Assembly: GCF_024228315.1 (NCBI RefSeq)
Contig: NZ_CP100454.1
Coordinates: 2,294,001-2,358,000 of the forward strand
Length of the DNA: 64,000 nucleotides
Reading direction: 5' to 3'
Source: Halomarina pelagica
GTDB taxonomy: Archaea; Halobacteriota; Halobacteria; Halobacteriales; Haloarculaceae
Shown here: positions 26,968 through 35,886 of the stretch, one piece after another
Position numbering within the stretch: position 1 is the first letter of the stretch
Layout: each line of letters opens with the position of its first letter
The notes under the pieces: model-generated
Told to the model about the DNA's origin: nothing
What the model saw: the letters and a program-made list of their open reading frames with translations, nothing else
Database searches by the model: none
Position numbers and translations under genes: made by a program

Positions 26968-27016
26968 GTCAGGGAGGGAGATAGTCGAGGGCATCAGCTT
27001 TCTGGTCACTTCTGCC

Positions 27017-27139
27017 CTACCCGCGTCTGGACGCCCGCCACTTGAGGTAGGCGAGCGCGAGTACGCCGGGGACGCCGAACGCGCCGAGCGCGAGCAGGCC
27101 GACGACCATCAGGTCGGTCGGGGAGACGGCGAGGGTCAC
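27017..27139 (-). CDS. 40-aa membrane peptide translationally coupled to nreA
   Basis: A GTG at 27139-27137 overlaps the nreA stop (GTGA). The frame encodes 40 residues with one hydrophobic helix (DLMVVGLLALGAFGVPGVLAL) and a basic end (KWRASRRG) before TAG. The exact overlap and the membrane-helix composition support a real small gene. The function is unknown. Confidence 0.5.
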   Translation of the reverse strand: MTLAVSPTDLMVVGLLALGAFGVPGVLALAYLKWRASRRG

Positions 27140-28410
27140 GAGCCGTAGTCCCCGAGCGTCGCCTGCAGTCCCGACGCCATCTCGGAACTCCGGCGGAGAC
27201 GGTTCAGGTCGATCGGGAGCGCCGGCGCGAGGGTTCGTATCGCGTCGTGGAACGTCTCGGCTTCCCCCGGCTCAGCGCCGCCCTCGGTGAAGGCGTTCCT
27301 GACGCTCTCGCGGATCATCCAGACGCCCGTCGGCCCCCAGTAGTCCTCGGTGACGTGCCGGAGGACGAGCACCTTGGCCTGTCGCCCCCGGTCGGCGAGG
27401 TGTTCGAGCACGCCGAGGCGGGCGGCGTAGTACGCCCCCGCGGTCTCCTCGACGTACCCCGTCCGGCCCTCGTAGCCCTCGTAATCTGCGCCCACGAGGT
27501 ACCGCGCCTCGGGATCGTAGTTCCAGATGCTCCCCGGAGCCTTCATCTCGACGAGTTCGTACTCCCAGCGCCCGGGCGCGAGGAGCACCCAGAAGCGGTT
27601 GCCCATGTACCCGTTGTACCACACCTCGACGGCGTCGACGCTCGGGGCGTTGCGGATGCGCCCGCGGAGGTACTGGCCCACGGTGTCGTCGACGGCGGTG
27701 ATCGACCAGCGCGTGGGGACGAGCCTGCGGCTCTCGGCGGTGCCGAGCGCGCCCGCCGACAGGATGCGGTTGATGTCGTAGACGTCGAACCCGCGGTTGT
27801 AGAGGTAGTTCATCGCCCCCTCGGCGCGCCAGTCGTCGTCCGAGAGGGTCTTCTCCACGGCGCGGGGTACGTGGGGGTTCTCGGCGAGTTCGGCGCTCTT
27901 CGCGGTCGCGCGCGGGCCGGTCGGCGTCGAGACGTTCGCCAGCCCCGCGTCGAAGTCGATCGTCGGGGGGCCGTCGAGACCGACCTCCACGTCCACCGGT
28001 CGGTCGGCGATGGCGACCTCGCGCTGCACGCCCACGAAGCCGCCCCACTCGTCGGCGACGTGGACGTTCGTCCGCTGGGTCGAGTTGAGCAGGTTCGTCC
28101 GCGCCTGGAACACGTCGTCGATCGTGAACCCCCGGCGGTACCACTCGCCGCTCGTCTCGTAGTCGGCGGCGTGCTCGGCGTCGCTCACGGGCGCGAGGAC
28201 GCCGGCGGAGACGTTCGGGTACGACGAGCGCCCGACGAAGATCGAGGGGGCGGTGCTGCCGAACAGCGAGTCGCCCTGCACGGTCTCCTCGACGCGCCGC
28301 TCGACGTCCGCCAGGTAGTCGGTGATGGCGTAGGACTTCTCCTTCGCCAACTGGCGCATACGGACCGTCTCGTCGACCTCCAGCCCGTCGATGTACTCGT
28401 CGAGACGCAT
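27136..28410 (-). CDS. nreA: DNA repair protein NreA
   Basis: The 424-aa protein matches archaeal NreA along its length, with conserved IFVGRSSYPNVSAG, VAIADRPVDVEVGLDGPP, and LLAPGRWEYELVEMKAPGS blocks. The C-terminus QATLGDYGS fits the PCNA-interacting (QxxLxxY) box known for this family, which acts in repair of DNA damage such as mitomycin lesions. A T-rich/A-rich stretch about 21-28 nt upstream (28431-28438) may be the promoter. Confidence 0.9.
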   Translation of the reverse strand: MRLDEYIDGLEVDETVRMRQLAKEKSYAITDYLADVERRVEETVQGDSLFGSTAPSIFVGRSSYPNVSAGVLAPVSDAEHAADYETSGEWYRRGFTIDDVFQARTNLLNSTQRTNVHVADEWGGFVGVQREVAIADRPVDVEVGLDGPPTIDFDAGLANVSTPTGPRATAKSAELAENPHVPRAVEKTLSDDDWRAEGAMNYLYNRGFDVYDINRILSAGALGTAESRRLVPTRWSITAVDDTVGQYLRGRIRNAPSVDAVEVWYNGYMGNRFWVLLAPGRWEYELVEMKAPGSIWNYDPEARYLVGADYEGYEGRTGYVEETAGAYYAARLGVLEHLADRGRQAKVLVLRHVTEDYWGPTGVWMIRESVRNAFTEGGAEPGEAETFHDAIRTLAPALPIDLNRLRRSSEMASGLQATLGDYGS

Positions 28411-28680
28411 TCGATCGGAGTTGGTACCCGACGGGTTTGAAGGTTCAGTTCCGGCGGACGCGGGATCGACCGCGCGGCGGAATCGTGCCGTTGCAGTCGC
28501 TCGGCGGATAGCGAACAGGCGACGCGGCGGCGATGGGTTCCGACGGCGGTGCGTCGCGCTCCCGCGGAGCGCCGTCGGGCGAACGTCAGCGCACGGGGTC
28601 GCTGGTTCCGGTATCGTATAAGAACGTTCGCGCCGCTCGGGGGTATCGCGACGCGGAGAAGTGGTACTCGGGAACGCGAG

Positions 28681-29637
28681 CTAGCTGTGGATGCCCATCG
28701 CTTCGATCTGTTCCTGGTAGCGGTTGCGGATGGTGACCTCCGTCACCTGCGCGACGTCGGCGACCTCGCGCTGGGTCTTCTTCTCGTTGCAGAGGAGCGA
28801 GGCGGCGTAGATGGCCGCCGCGGCGTAGCCCGTCGGCGACTTGCCCGACAGCAGGCCCTCCTCCGCCGTGGTGGTGATGATCTCGTTGGCCTTCGACTGC
28901 ACCTCTTCGGACAGGCCCAGTTCCGAACAGAACCGCGGGACGTACTTCTTCGGGTCGACGGGCTCCATCTCCAGGGAGAGTTCCTGGGAGATGTATCGGT
29001 AGGTCCGACCGATCTCCTTGCGTTCGACGCGCGAGACCTCGGAGATCTCCTCGAGGCTGCGCGGGATGCCCTCCTTGCGACAGGCGGCGTAGAGCGCGCT
29101 GGTGGCGACGCCCTCGATGGAGCGCCCGCGGATGAGGTCCTCCTTGAGCGCGCGGCGGTAGATGACCGACGCGACCTCCCGTACCGAGCGTGGGACGCCC
29201 AGTGCGCTCGCCATGCGGTCGATCTCGCTCAGCGCGAACTGGAGGTTGCGCTCGCCGGCGTCCTTCGTGCGGATGCGCTCCTGCCACTTCCGCAGCCGGT
29301 GCATCTGACTGCGCTTCTTCGAGGAGATCGAGCGCCCGTAGGCGTCCTTGTCCTTCCAGTCGATAGTCGTCGTCAGTCCCTTGTCGTGCATCGTCTGGGT
29401 CGTCGGCGCGCCGACCCGGGACTTCTGCTGACGCTCCTGGTGATTGAACGCACGCCACTCCGGACCGGGGTCGATCTTCTCCTCCTCGACGACGAGACCG
29501 CAATCGTCACAGACGAGTTCGCCTCGGTCCGTGCTCTTAACAAGGTGGTCGGACCCGCACTCGGGGCATTCCCTCGTATTTTCCCGTTCTGTGTGATTCT
29601 CCTGCTCGCGCTCCCGGGTACGGGTGGACCGTGTCAT
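28681..29637 (-). CDS. tfb: Transcription initiation factor TFB (first copy)
   Basis: The 318-aa TFIIB homologue has an N-terminal zinc ribbon (CPECG...CDDCG, about residues 24-45), a B-finger/linker with [19 protein letters not shown], and two cyclin-like repeats (about 125-215 and 220-310). It bridges TBP-bound TATA/BRE DNA and RNA polymerase. A second copy lies at 60906 in this window, fitting the multiplied TFB genes of haloarchaea. Its own TATA box is at 29665-29672. Confidence 0.95.
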   Translation of the reverse strand: MTRSTRTREREQENHTERENTRECPECGSDHLVKSTDRGELVCDDCGLVVEEEKIDPGPEWRAFNHQERQQKSRVGAPTTQTMHDKGLTTTIDWKDKDAYGRSISSKKRSQMHRLRKWQERIRTKDAGERNLQFALSEIDRMASALGVPRSVREVASVIYRRALKEDLIRGRSIEGVATSALYAACRKEGIPRSLEEISEVSRVERKEIGRTYRYISQELSLEMEPVDPKKYVPRFCSELGLSEEVQSKANEIITTTAEEGLLSGKSPTGYAAAAIYAASLLCNEKKTQREVADVAQVTEVTIRNRYQEQIEAMGIHS

Positions 29638-29664
29638 CGCATTTTTATAGTATTACGGCTCCGC

Positions 29665-29672
29665 TATTTAAG
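29665..29672 (-). promoter_or_regulatory. TATA box of the first TFB gene
   Basis: The minus strand reads CTTAAATA about 27 nt before ATG 29637, in an AT-rich interval. This fits a leaderless mRNA. Confidence 0.5.
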
Positions 29673-29798
29673 ACTTTGCTTGGTGGAGATCGGCGCATCG
29701 GACGGAGAATTCGCCGACGGGAACGTGTCTGACGCCGATTTACCAGTGGTATCCGTCACGACCGGAATCGACTTGCGACTCCCGGGGCGAATGAGGAC

Positions 29799-30398
29799 AT
29801 GCCGGTCATCGAGTGCGATCCCGACGAGGCGCGAGAGCGCCTGGAGGCGGCGGGCGTCGCGGTGGACGCGGGGAACACGGGGCACGAACGCTGGCGCGCC
29901 GAGTACGAGGGGGCGACGGCGGTGGCGTACGACGACAAGGTCGTCGTGCAGGGTCGTACGCCGGGACGGCTGGTCGGCCTCCTGCGCGGCGGCGGCGGCC
30001 GCGCGCACGTCTACTTCGACGGCGCGGCCCGCGGCAATCCCGGCCCGGCCGCGGTCGGGTGGGTCATCGTCACGGGCGACGGCATCGCCGCCGAGGGCGG
30101 CGAGCGCATCGGGCGCGCGACCAACAACCAGGCGGAGTACGAGGCGCTCGTCCGCGCGCTCGAGGTCGCCGCCGACTTCGGGTTCGACTCCGTCGAGATC
30201 CGCGGCGACTCGCAACTCGTGGTCAGGCAGGTGACGGGCGCGTGGAACACGAACGACCCCGAACTGCGCGAGCGACGCGTCCGCGTCCACGAACTCCTCC
30301 GCGAGTTCGAGGACTGGTCGCTCGCGCACGTTCCGCGGGAGATAAACGACCGCGCCGACGACCTGGCGAACGAGGCACTCGATGACGGGAGTTCCTGA
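29799..30398 (+). CDS. rnhA: Ribonuclease HI
   Basis: The 199-aa enzyme degrades RNA in RNA/DNA hybrids. Residues from about 70 hold the RNase H fold: VYFDGAARGNPGPAAVGWV (first catalytic Asp), NNQAEYEALVRALE (catalytic Glu), RGDSQLVVRQVTG (catalytic Asp) and INDRADDLANEAL (final Asp). The first 68 residues are an extension present in haloarchaeal homologues, possibly a hybrid-binding region. The next gene overlaps it by 17 bp in another frame. Confidence 0.92.
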   Translation: MPVIECDPDEARERLEAAGVAVDAGNTGHERWRAEYEGATAVAYDDKVVVQGRTPGRLVGLLRGGGGRAHVYFDGAARGNPGPAAVGWVIVTGDGIAAEGGERIGRATNNQAEYEALVRALEVAADFGFDSVEIRGDSQLVVRQVTGAWNTNDPELRERRVRVHELLREFEDWSLAHVPREINDRADDLANEALDDGSS

Positions 30399-30921
30399 CG
30401 ACGCCGTAGAGGAGGCAACGCGACTGACCCGACTCGCCCGCGACGCCGTCGACGAGGGCGAAGCCGAGGCCGCGCGCGCGAAGCGCGACGCGCTGCTCGG
30501 CGAACACGGGTTCACCGCCAGAGTGCGGGAGGAAGACGCGACGCTCGTGCTCTATCCCGCCGAGTGGATCGAGGACGGGACGGTCAGGTTCGACCGCATC
30601 GACGACACCGAGCGCGCGGTCGAGCGACCGCTCGAAGGGGCGGGCGACGGCGAGGACTGGGAGGCGATCGAGGCGCACAACCGCGATATCGTCGCGCGGG
30701 TCGCCGACGAACACGGGGAAGTCCACGGAAAGAATGCGGCGGCGTTCGCGGACTTCATGGGGAACCACTACGCGAAGCCGATCGAGGCGGCCACCGCGAG
30801 GATGCGAGCGGAGTTCCTCACCGAGTACTTCCCGCGTAACGCGTGGCCCGACGAGCGACAGCGCGACGCCGTCGGCGAGTCTATCGAACTGACGATAAAA
30901 ACGGCGCGTTCGGTCCGATAG
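30382..30921 (+). CDS. rnhA-operon protein (DUF7108-like)
   Basis: The 179-aa soluble, charged, mainly helical protein starts within the last 17 bp of rnhA, so translation is coupled. The conserved C-terminal part has FADFMGNHYAKPIEAAT and FLTEYFPRNAWPDERQ, with Asp/Glu/Arg-rich helices before it. I know the family only as the haloarchaeal RnhA-operon protein (DUF7108, from memory). A role with RNase HI is inferred from overlap alone. Confidence 0.78.
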   Translation: MTGVPDDAVEEATRLTRLARDAVDEGEAEAARAKRDALLGEHGFTARVREEDATLVLYPAEWIEDGTVRFDRIDDTERAVERPLEGAGDGEDWEAIEAHNRDIVARVADEHGEVHGKNAAAFADFMGNHYAKPIEAATARMRAEFLTEYFPRNAWPDERQRDAVGESIELTIKTARSVR

Positions 30922-31009
30922 CGTCGGTCGGTCGCCGGAGGTCGACTACTCCTCCGACGCGCGCATCGCCCGTGATGCGCGACCGACGCCGCGACTCGTG
31001 ACTCGTGAC

Positions 31010-31369
31010 TTACTCGGCGGCGTCGACGAGCGCGCGCAGTTCGTTCGCGCGCTCCGCGTCGGTCACGAACCGCGAGAAGATCCATCCCAGCTGGCCGAGG
31101 ACGGCGTCCTTGCCCTTCTCGGTCAGCGCGTACTGGTTCGTGCGCTTGTCGAGTTCGCTCTTCTCGACCAGTTCCATCTCGACGAGGTCGTCGAGGTTGG
31201 GATAGAGTCGCCCGTGGTTGACCTCCGCCTGGTAGTAGTCCTCGAGTTCGCGCTTGATCGCGAGACCGTAGCGCGGTTCCTCGGAGAGGATGACGAGGAT
31301 GTTCTGCTGGAACGCCGTAAGTTCCCGCCCGATGCCCGGTTCGCCGGAGACTGACTGTGCCTCTGACAT
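31010..31369 (-). CDS. PadR family transcriptional regulator
   Basis: The 119-aa protein has a PadR winged helix (LTAFQQNILVILSEEPRYGLAIKRELEDYY, then VNHGRLYPNLDDLVEMELVEK) and a short C-terminal dimerisation helix. ATG 31369 is used because the TATA box GTATATAAAA (31391-31400) lies about 23-27 nt upstream; the longer frame would start inside that promoter. Targets are unknown; the box next to its own start suggests possible autoregulation. Confidence 0.88.
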   Translation of the reverse strand: MSEAQSVSGEPGIGRELTAFQQNILVILSEEPRYGLAIKRELEDYYQAEVNHGRLYPNLDDLVEMELVEKSELDKRTNQYALTEKGKDAVLGQLGWIFSRFVTDAERANELRALVDAAE

Positions 31370-31391
31370 GAGAGGATAAATGTCATGGTGG

Positions 31392-31399
31392 TATATAAA
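31392..31399 (-). promoter_or_regulatory. TATA box of the PadR regulator gene
   Basis: The minus strand reads TTTATATA centred about 26 nt before ATG 31369, in a clearly AT-rich region (31370-31440). Confidence 0.55.
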
Positions 31400-31574
31400 A
31401 CTTCTCAACTATCCTTGGATTCATCACCATTTTCGCATTACTGCGACTGATTGTGTACGTATTAACAGATCCGCAACTCGGCTACTTATACCAGTCGTCG
31501 CGAGGTGAATGTCGGTATCGGTGATCGGACGGGAGGCCGAAAGTACTTTTTGGCCGTCTGCCGCACGTCCGGTG

Positions 31575-32108
31575 ATGGCTAACCTCTGGGAAGACCTGGA
31601 AACCGGCCCGAACGCGCCGGAGACCGTCTACGCGGTGATCGAGTGCCTGAAGGGCGAGCGAAACAAGTACGAGTACGACAAGGACGTTCCGGGCGTCGTG
31701 CTCGATCGGGTGCTCCACAGCAACGTCCACTACCCCTCCGACTACGGGTTCATGCCGCGGACGTACTACGACGACGAGGACCCGTTCGACGTCCTCGTGC
31801 TCGTCGAGGACGCGACGTTCCCCGGGTGCATCGTCGAGGCGCGCCCCGTCGCGCTCATGAAGATGGACGACGACGGCGAACAGGACGACAAGGTCATCGC
31901 CGTGCCGACGGAGGACCCGCGCTTCGATCACATCCAGGACCTCGACGACGTCCCCCAGCAGACGCGCGACGAGATCGACGAGTTCTTTTCGACCTACAAG
32001 AACCTCGAGGCCGGCAAGGAAGTCGAGACGCTCGGGTGGGAGGACAGGCGGGCCGCGCTCGACGCCATCGAGCACGCGCAGAACCTCTACGAGCAGAACT
32101 TCGCCTGA
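31575..32108 (+). CDS. ppa: Inorganic pyrophosphatase (family I)
   Basis: The 177-aa enzyme hydrolyses pyrophosphate. The signature is present: KYEYDKDVPGVVLDRVLHSNVHYPSDYGFMP, with the metal-binding motif DEDPFDVLVL (three Asp, residues about 65-74) and later DPRFDHIQDLDD. ATG 31575 is chosen over 31509 because AGTACTTTTT (31543-31551) lies about 28 nt upstream as a TATA-like box and MANLWEDLETGP is the family start. Confidence 0.94.
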   Translation: MANLWEDLETGPNAPETVYAVIECLKGERNKYEYDKDVPGVVLDRVLHSNVHYPSDYGFMPRTYYDDEDPFDVLVLVEDATFPGCIVEARPVALMKMDDDGEQDDKVIAVPTEDPRFDHIQDLDDVPQQTRDEIDEFFSTYKNLEAGKEVETLGWEDRRAALDAIEHAQNLYEQNFA

Positions 32109-32206
32109 TCCCGTCCGTCGATTCCCCGCGGTAATCGTCGGGACGGCCGGAATGTGTTATAATTATGGGTAATTATTTGTGCTCGAGTCCGCTAGCGCTA
32201 GCCGTG

Positions 32207-32347
32207 ATGTCCACGAGAACGTCGTTCGGCTGCCGCCACCTGACGGTCGTCCCCGAGAACTTCGACCCGGACGCCGAGCGTGCCCGTCGCTTCCACGACG
32301 ACTACCGCGATCGCGATCGTAATCCCGCCCACGTCCGCGATCGCTGA
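32207..32347 (+). CDS. Possible small protein (46 aa)
   Basis: A short frame begins ATG 32207 (MSTRTSFGCRHLTVVPENFD) and ends at TGA 32345-32347, with a strongly charged C-terminal half. A good TATA-like box (TTATAATTA, 32157-32165) would place transcription near 32187, just before this ATG. No family is recognised. The promoter-to-ORF arrangement is the only support besides GC-type codon composition, so it is tentative. Confidence 0.4.
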   Translation: MSTRTSFGCRHLTVVPENFDPDAERARRFHDDYRDRDRNPAHVRDR

Positions 32348-32476
32348 GGGCGGTACCCGACCGATCTCGTTCACCGCGCTCGCCGGTTACCACAGCCGAC
32401 GAGCCGAGGCTAGAAAACCCCGCAACCCCTGACGGCGAAAAGAACCTTCTTGTGGGAGTGCCTCGGTAGCTATACC

Positions 32477-33823
32477 ATGGGACTGTTCGACCGCCTTCGC
32501 GGCGATGATGGGCCACGTGTCGCCTTCTTCGGAATCGACGGCGTCCCCTATAGCCTGCTGAGAGATCACACGGACGAGTTTCCGAACCTCGCGGCCGTCG
32601 CGTCCGAGGGGGCCGCGGGGGCGATCGACAGCATCGTCCCCCCCGAGTCCAGCGCCTGCTGGCCCGCGCTCACGACCGGGGTAAATCCCGGCGAAACGGG
32701 CGTATACGGCTTCCAGGACCGGGAGAACGGCTCGTACGACACCTACGTCCCGATGGGCCGCGACGTCCAGGCGACGCGCCTCTGGGACCGCGTCGAGGCC
32801 GCCGACCGCGACGCGACGGTGATGAACGTCCCCGTCACGTTCCCGCCCCAGCGAAACGTCCAGCGGATGGTGAGCGGCTTCCTCTCGCCGAGCGTCGACA
32901 AGGCCGCCTACCCCGACGAACTGCGCGAGACGTTGCAGGAACTGAACTACCGCATCGACGTGAACGCGAAACTCGGCCACCAGGAGGACAAGTCCGAGTT
33001 CATGGAGGACGCCCACGCGACGATCGACGCGCGCTTCGAGGCGTTCAAACACTACGTCCAGCAGGACGACTGGGACCTCTTCTTCGGCGTCTTCATGACG
33101 ACCGACCGGGTCAACCACTTCCTGTTCAAGGACTACGAGCGCGACGGCGAGAACAAGGAGCTGTTCATCGACTTCTACCGCAAGGTCGACGACTACCTCG
33201 GCCAGCTCCGCGAGATGCTCGACGACGACACCACGATGGTCGTCGCCTCCGACCACGGGTTCACCAGCCTCGACTACGAGGTCCACTTCAACCAGTGGCT
33301 CGTGGAGGAGGGCTGGCTCGACTTCCAGGACGACGACCCGAGCGAACTCGGCGACATCACCGACGACACGCGCGCCTACTCGCTCATCCCCGGCCGGTTC
33401 TACGTCAACCTGGAGGGTCGCGAGCCGCGCGGAAGCGTGAGCGAGGAGGACTACGAGTCCGTCCGCGACGAACTCAAGGAGGAACTCGAAGCGCTGGAGG
33501 GGCCCAACGGGACGGCGGTCGCGGAGCGCGTCGTCACCAAGGAGGAGGCCTTCCGCGGCGATCACGACGACATCGCGCCCGACCTCGTCGTGATTCCGAA
33601 CCACGGCTTCGACCTCAAGGCCGGGTTCAAGGGGACCGGCGACGTGTTCGGCGTCGGCCCGCGAAACGGTATGCACAGCTTCAACAACGCCTGCCTGTTC
33701 ATCGACGACCCCGACGCGCGCGTCGGCGACGCCGACCTGCTCGACATCGCGCCGACGATCCTCGACCTGATGGAGGTCGAGTACGACCGCACGTCGTTCG
33801 ACGGCTCGAGTCTCGCCCGATAA
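32477..33823 (+). CDS. Alkaline phosphatase superfamily phosphodiesterase
   Basis: The 448-aa soluble enzyme fits the AlkP/nucleotide pyrophosphatase group. The metal site starts in VAFFGIDGVPYSLL (about residues 15-28), with a nucleophile region IVPPESSACWPALTTGVNPG, and VASDHGFTSLDYEVHFNQWL carries the Asp-His pair. A conserved MHSFNNACLFI is near the end. ATG 32477 is the family start. Similar archaeal proteins are often nucleotide or type I phosphodiesterases; the substrate is not known. Confidence 0.85.
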   Translation: MGLFDRLRGDDGPRVAFFGIDGVPYSLLRDHTDEFPNLAAVASEGAAGAIDSIVPPESSACWPALTTGVNPGETGVYGFQDRENGSYDTYVPMGRDVQATRLWDRVEAADRDATVMNVPVTFPPQRNVQRMVSGFLSPSVDKAAYPDELRETLQELNYRIDVNAKLGHQEDKSEFMEDAHATIDARFEAFKHYVQQDDWDLFFGVFMTTDRVNHFLFKDYERDGENKELFIDFYRKVDDYLGQLREMLDDDTTMVVASDHGFTSLDYEVHFNQWLVEEGWLDFQDDDPSELGDITDDTRAYSLIPGRFYVNLEGREPRGSVSEEDYESVRDELKEELEALEGPNGTAVAERVVTKEEAFRGDHDDIAPDLVVIPNHGFDLKAGFKGTGDVFGVGPRNGMHSFNNACLFIDDPDARVGDADLLDIAPTILDLMEVEYDRTSFDGSSLAR

Positions 33824-33898
33824 CTCGGGGTCGATCGCCGCGTTTCGTCCGTCCTGTCGTTCACGTACAGTTACCCGTCTGGACCGCGTCCCGTCGTC

Positions 33899-34678
33899 AT
33901 GGACGGGGCACCAGGGACGACGCGCGAGGCGCTCTCCCGGATCAGGGAGGTCGTCCGTACCCGCGAGATCCCGCTCGCCGCGGCCGGCATCGCCTACTAC
34001 GCGCTCGTCTCGCTCGTCCCGCTGCTGGTGCTCACTGTCGTCGTCCTCACCGCGCTGGTGGGAGAGCAACTGGCCGAGTTCGTCCTCCGGCAGGCGGGAG
34101 CGATGCTGTCGCCCAGCGGTCGTAACGCGATCCGCGAGACGGTCCGGGACGCGAGCGGCCGCGGCGGGGCGTTCGCGTTCGGCTCCCTGGTCTTCCTGTG
34201 GGCCGCCGTCCGGCTCTTCCGCGGCATCGGTGCCGCCTTCGGGGTCGTCTACGGGACGACCGACGGACACGACGTCCTCCGGCAGTTCCGCGACGCCGTC
34301 GTCGTCCTCGTGACCGTCGTCGCCGTCGCCGCCGTCCTCGCCGGCATCGACAGCGTCCTCCGCGTCAGCACCACCGTCGATCTCGGCGTCGTGAACCTGT
34401 TCGCCCAGTTTCTGGCGCTGACGTTCGTGCTCGTTCCGCTCTACTACTTCCTACCCGACGTCCCGGTGTCGCTCGCCGAGATCGTCCCCGGCGCGGTGCT
34501 CTGCGCCGGCGGCTGGACGGTCCTGGGGGTGGTCTTCGAGGTCTACGCGGCGACCGTCGGACCCTCCCTCTACGGCGCGCTCACGGGCGTCGTCCTGTTC
34601 GTCACGTGGCTGTACGTCTCCGCGCTCGTCCTGCTACTCGGCGTGGTCGTGAACGTCGTCCTCGCCGGCCGCGACTGA
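33899..34678 (+). CDS. YihY/BrkB family membrane protein
   Basis: The 259-aa protein shows the YihY pattern: a leading amphipathic segment, LAAAGIAYYALVSLVPLLVL (about residues 26-45), then five further hydrophobic segments with conserved LWAAVRLFRGIGAAFGVVYG and PLYYFLPDVPVSLAEIVPGA. The family is often misnamed ribonuclease BN; it is an integral membrane protein of unknown function. A dispersed structured element begins about 86 bp after its stop. Confidence 0.88.
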   Translation: MDGAPGTTREALSRIREVVRTREIPLAAAGIAYYALVSLVPLLVLTVVVLTALVGEQLAEFVLRQAGAMLSPSGRNAIRETVRDASGRGGAFAFGSLVFLWAAVRLFRGIGAAFGVVYGTTDGHDVLRQFRDAVVVLVTVVAVAAVLAGIDSVLRVSTTVDLGVVNLFAQFLALTFVLVPLYYFLPDVPVSLAEIVPGAVLCAGGWTVLGVVFEVYAATVGPSLYGALTGVVLFVTWLYVSALVLLLGVVVNVVLAGRD

Positions 34679-34764
34679 GGGTGTGTTCAGGTAGGAGGCC
34701 GGGGAAGCAGCGAGCACCATCCCGAAAGCCCCACCCGCATCGATCGTCCAGCCATCGGTGGGTG

Positions 34765-34856
34765 GGACTGAAGGGGGCGGCTCGATGGGCGACGGTGGAT
34801 GAGGCAAGCACCGCAGCGCGGGGGGCACGAGGAGCGCAGCGAGCCGGGCTTTCGAG
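34765..34856 (+). ncRNA. Dispersed structured element, copy 2 (plus-strand sense)
   Basis: On the plus strand it begins GGACTGAAGGGGGC and ends GGGCTTTCGAG. It contains GCAAGCACCGCA and GCGCAGCGAGC, matching the boxes of the other copies. The arms GGCTCG and CGAGCC pair. Just upstream, 34722-34764 carries the 3'-end motif in reverse (CGAAAGCCC), separated from copy 2 by a CCACCC/GGTGGG hairpin, so this locus looks like a composite or head-to-head remnant. Confidence 0.45.
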
Positions 34857-34945
34857 ATCGTATCTCAACCTCGAGTACCTCATCTAACACCCCTCGCGAC
34901 CGGTGGCCGAAGGTTCAAGTACCGGAACGGGACCACTCCGCCTCG

Positions 34946-35425
34946 ATGGCAGACGACACGCTCTCCGCGCGAATCGACGCGCTCGAACGCGCCCTCACCG
35001 ACGGTCGCGCGCTCCCCGACCTGGCCGACGAGGCGCGGGTCGCGACCCGCCTGACCGAGATCGAAGACCGGGTCGACGAGCTGGACGACCGGATCGCCGA
35101 CTTGGACGCCGCGGTGCAGGCGCTTCGCGGCTACGTCGGCGAGGTCAGGCGCGTCGATCGGGCGGTCGAGCGGCGCGCGGACGCCGCCATCGCCGCCGTC
35201 GAATCGCTCGAGGGGACGATCGCGGCGGCCGACCTCCCCAGCGAGGGGCGACGGGACGCCCCGGACGAGGCAGACGGCTCCGCCGCTCCGTCCGAATCTG
35301 CCCCCGGCCCCCGAACGAGACTCACCGACGGCCCGGAGACGGACGTCGCCGGTACCCCCACCGACGGCGAACGAGAGGCGGACGAGGTCGACGGGGCGCT
35401 CGCCCGCCTCCGGAACGCCCTGTAG
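34946..35425 (+). CDS. Coiled-coil protein heading the pilus-like operon (DUF7310-like)
   Basis: The 159-aa soluble protein begins MADDTLSARIDALERAL. A long heptad-type region (about residues 30-95, VDELDDRIADLDAAVQALRGYV) is followed by an acidic Ser/Ala/Pro-rich tail. It resembles what I recall as DUF7310 in haloarchaea. It starts the tightly packed operon; the next start codon overlaps its stop by one base (TAGTG). A structural or regulatory role in the machine is inferred. Confidence 0.72.
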   Translation: MADDTLSARIDALERALTDGRALPDLADEARVATRLTEIEDRVDELDDRIADLDAAVQALRGYVGEVRRVDRAVERRADAAIAAVESLEGTIAAADLPSEGRRDAPDEADGSAAPSESAPGPRTRLTDGPETDVAGTPTDGEREADEVDGALARLRNAL

Positions 35426-35862
35426 TGCTCCGCGTCGTCCTCGCGGTCCTGCTGGCCGTCGCGCTCGTGGGCGCGTCCCTCCCCGCCGTCGAACGCGCGC
35501 GCGTCGCGTCGAGCGACGCGGCTGTCGAGCGGGAGGCCACCGCGCTCGCGACCGCGGTCGAGCGAGCGTGCGCGGACAGCGACCCCGTCACCCCGGGCGG
35601 GCCCGGCGCGCGTCGCGTCGTCACCCTCGCGCTCCCCGCTCGCTCGTGGGGTCACGCCGGCGTCGAGCGGGTTCGCGTCACCCCGCGTGGCGTCCGCTGG
35701 CGGGTTCGCGGCGGCGCGCGACACCGTCTCCGGTTCGACGGACCGGCCGCACTCGACCGCCCGATCGAACTGCGCGGAGCGGGCCGCCACCGCCTCCGCG
35801 TCGCCTGCGAGCGCCGCGCCGGCCGCGCGGTCGCCGTCGTCCGTCGCGGCACAGGTTTATGA
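35425..35862 (+). CDS. Short N-terminally anchored protein in pilus-like operon (DUF7311-like)
   Basis: The 145-aa protein starts at GTG 35425. An N-terminal hydrophobic helix (LRVVLAVLLAVALVGASL, residues 2-19) is followed by ERARVASSDAAVEREATALATAVERA, a helix like that of TadE or pseudopilin proteins, and then a small Arg-rich beta-type domain. It has no obvious prepilin peptidase site. Its placement directly before the secretion ATPase suggests a minor pilin-like or assembly role. Confidence 0.7.
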   Translation: MLRVVLAVLLAVALVGASLPAVERARVASSDAAVEREATALATAVERACADSDPVTPGGPGARRVVTLALPARSWGHAGVERVRVTPRGVRWRVRGGARHRLRFDGPAALDRPIELRGAGRHRLRVACERRAGRAVAVVRRGTGL

Positions 35863-35886
35863 ACGAGAACGTCACCAGCCCTGCCC

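Noticed and set aside
32387-34270. A 627-aa minus-strand frame opposite the AlkP-like gene
   Set aside because: Antisense to a gene with clear metal-binding motifs; composition is typical of shadow frames.
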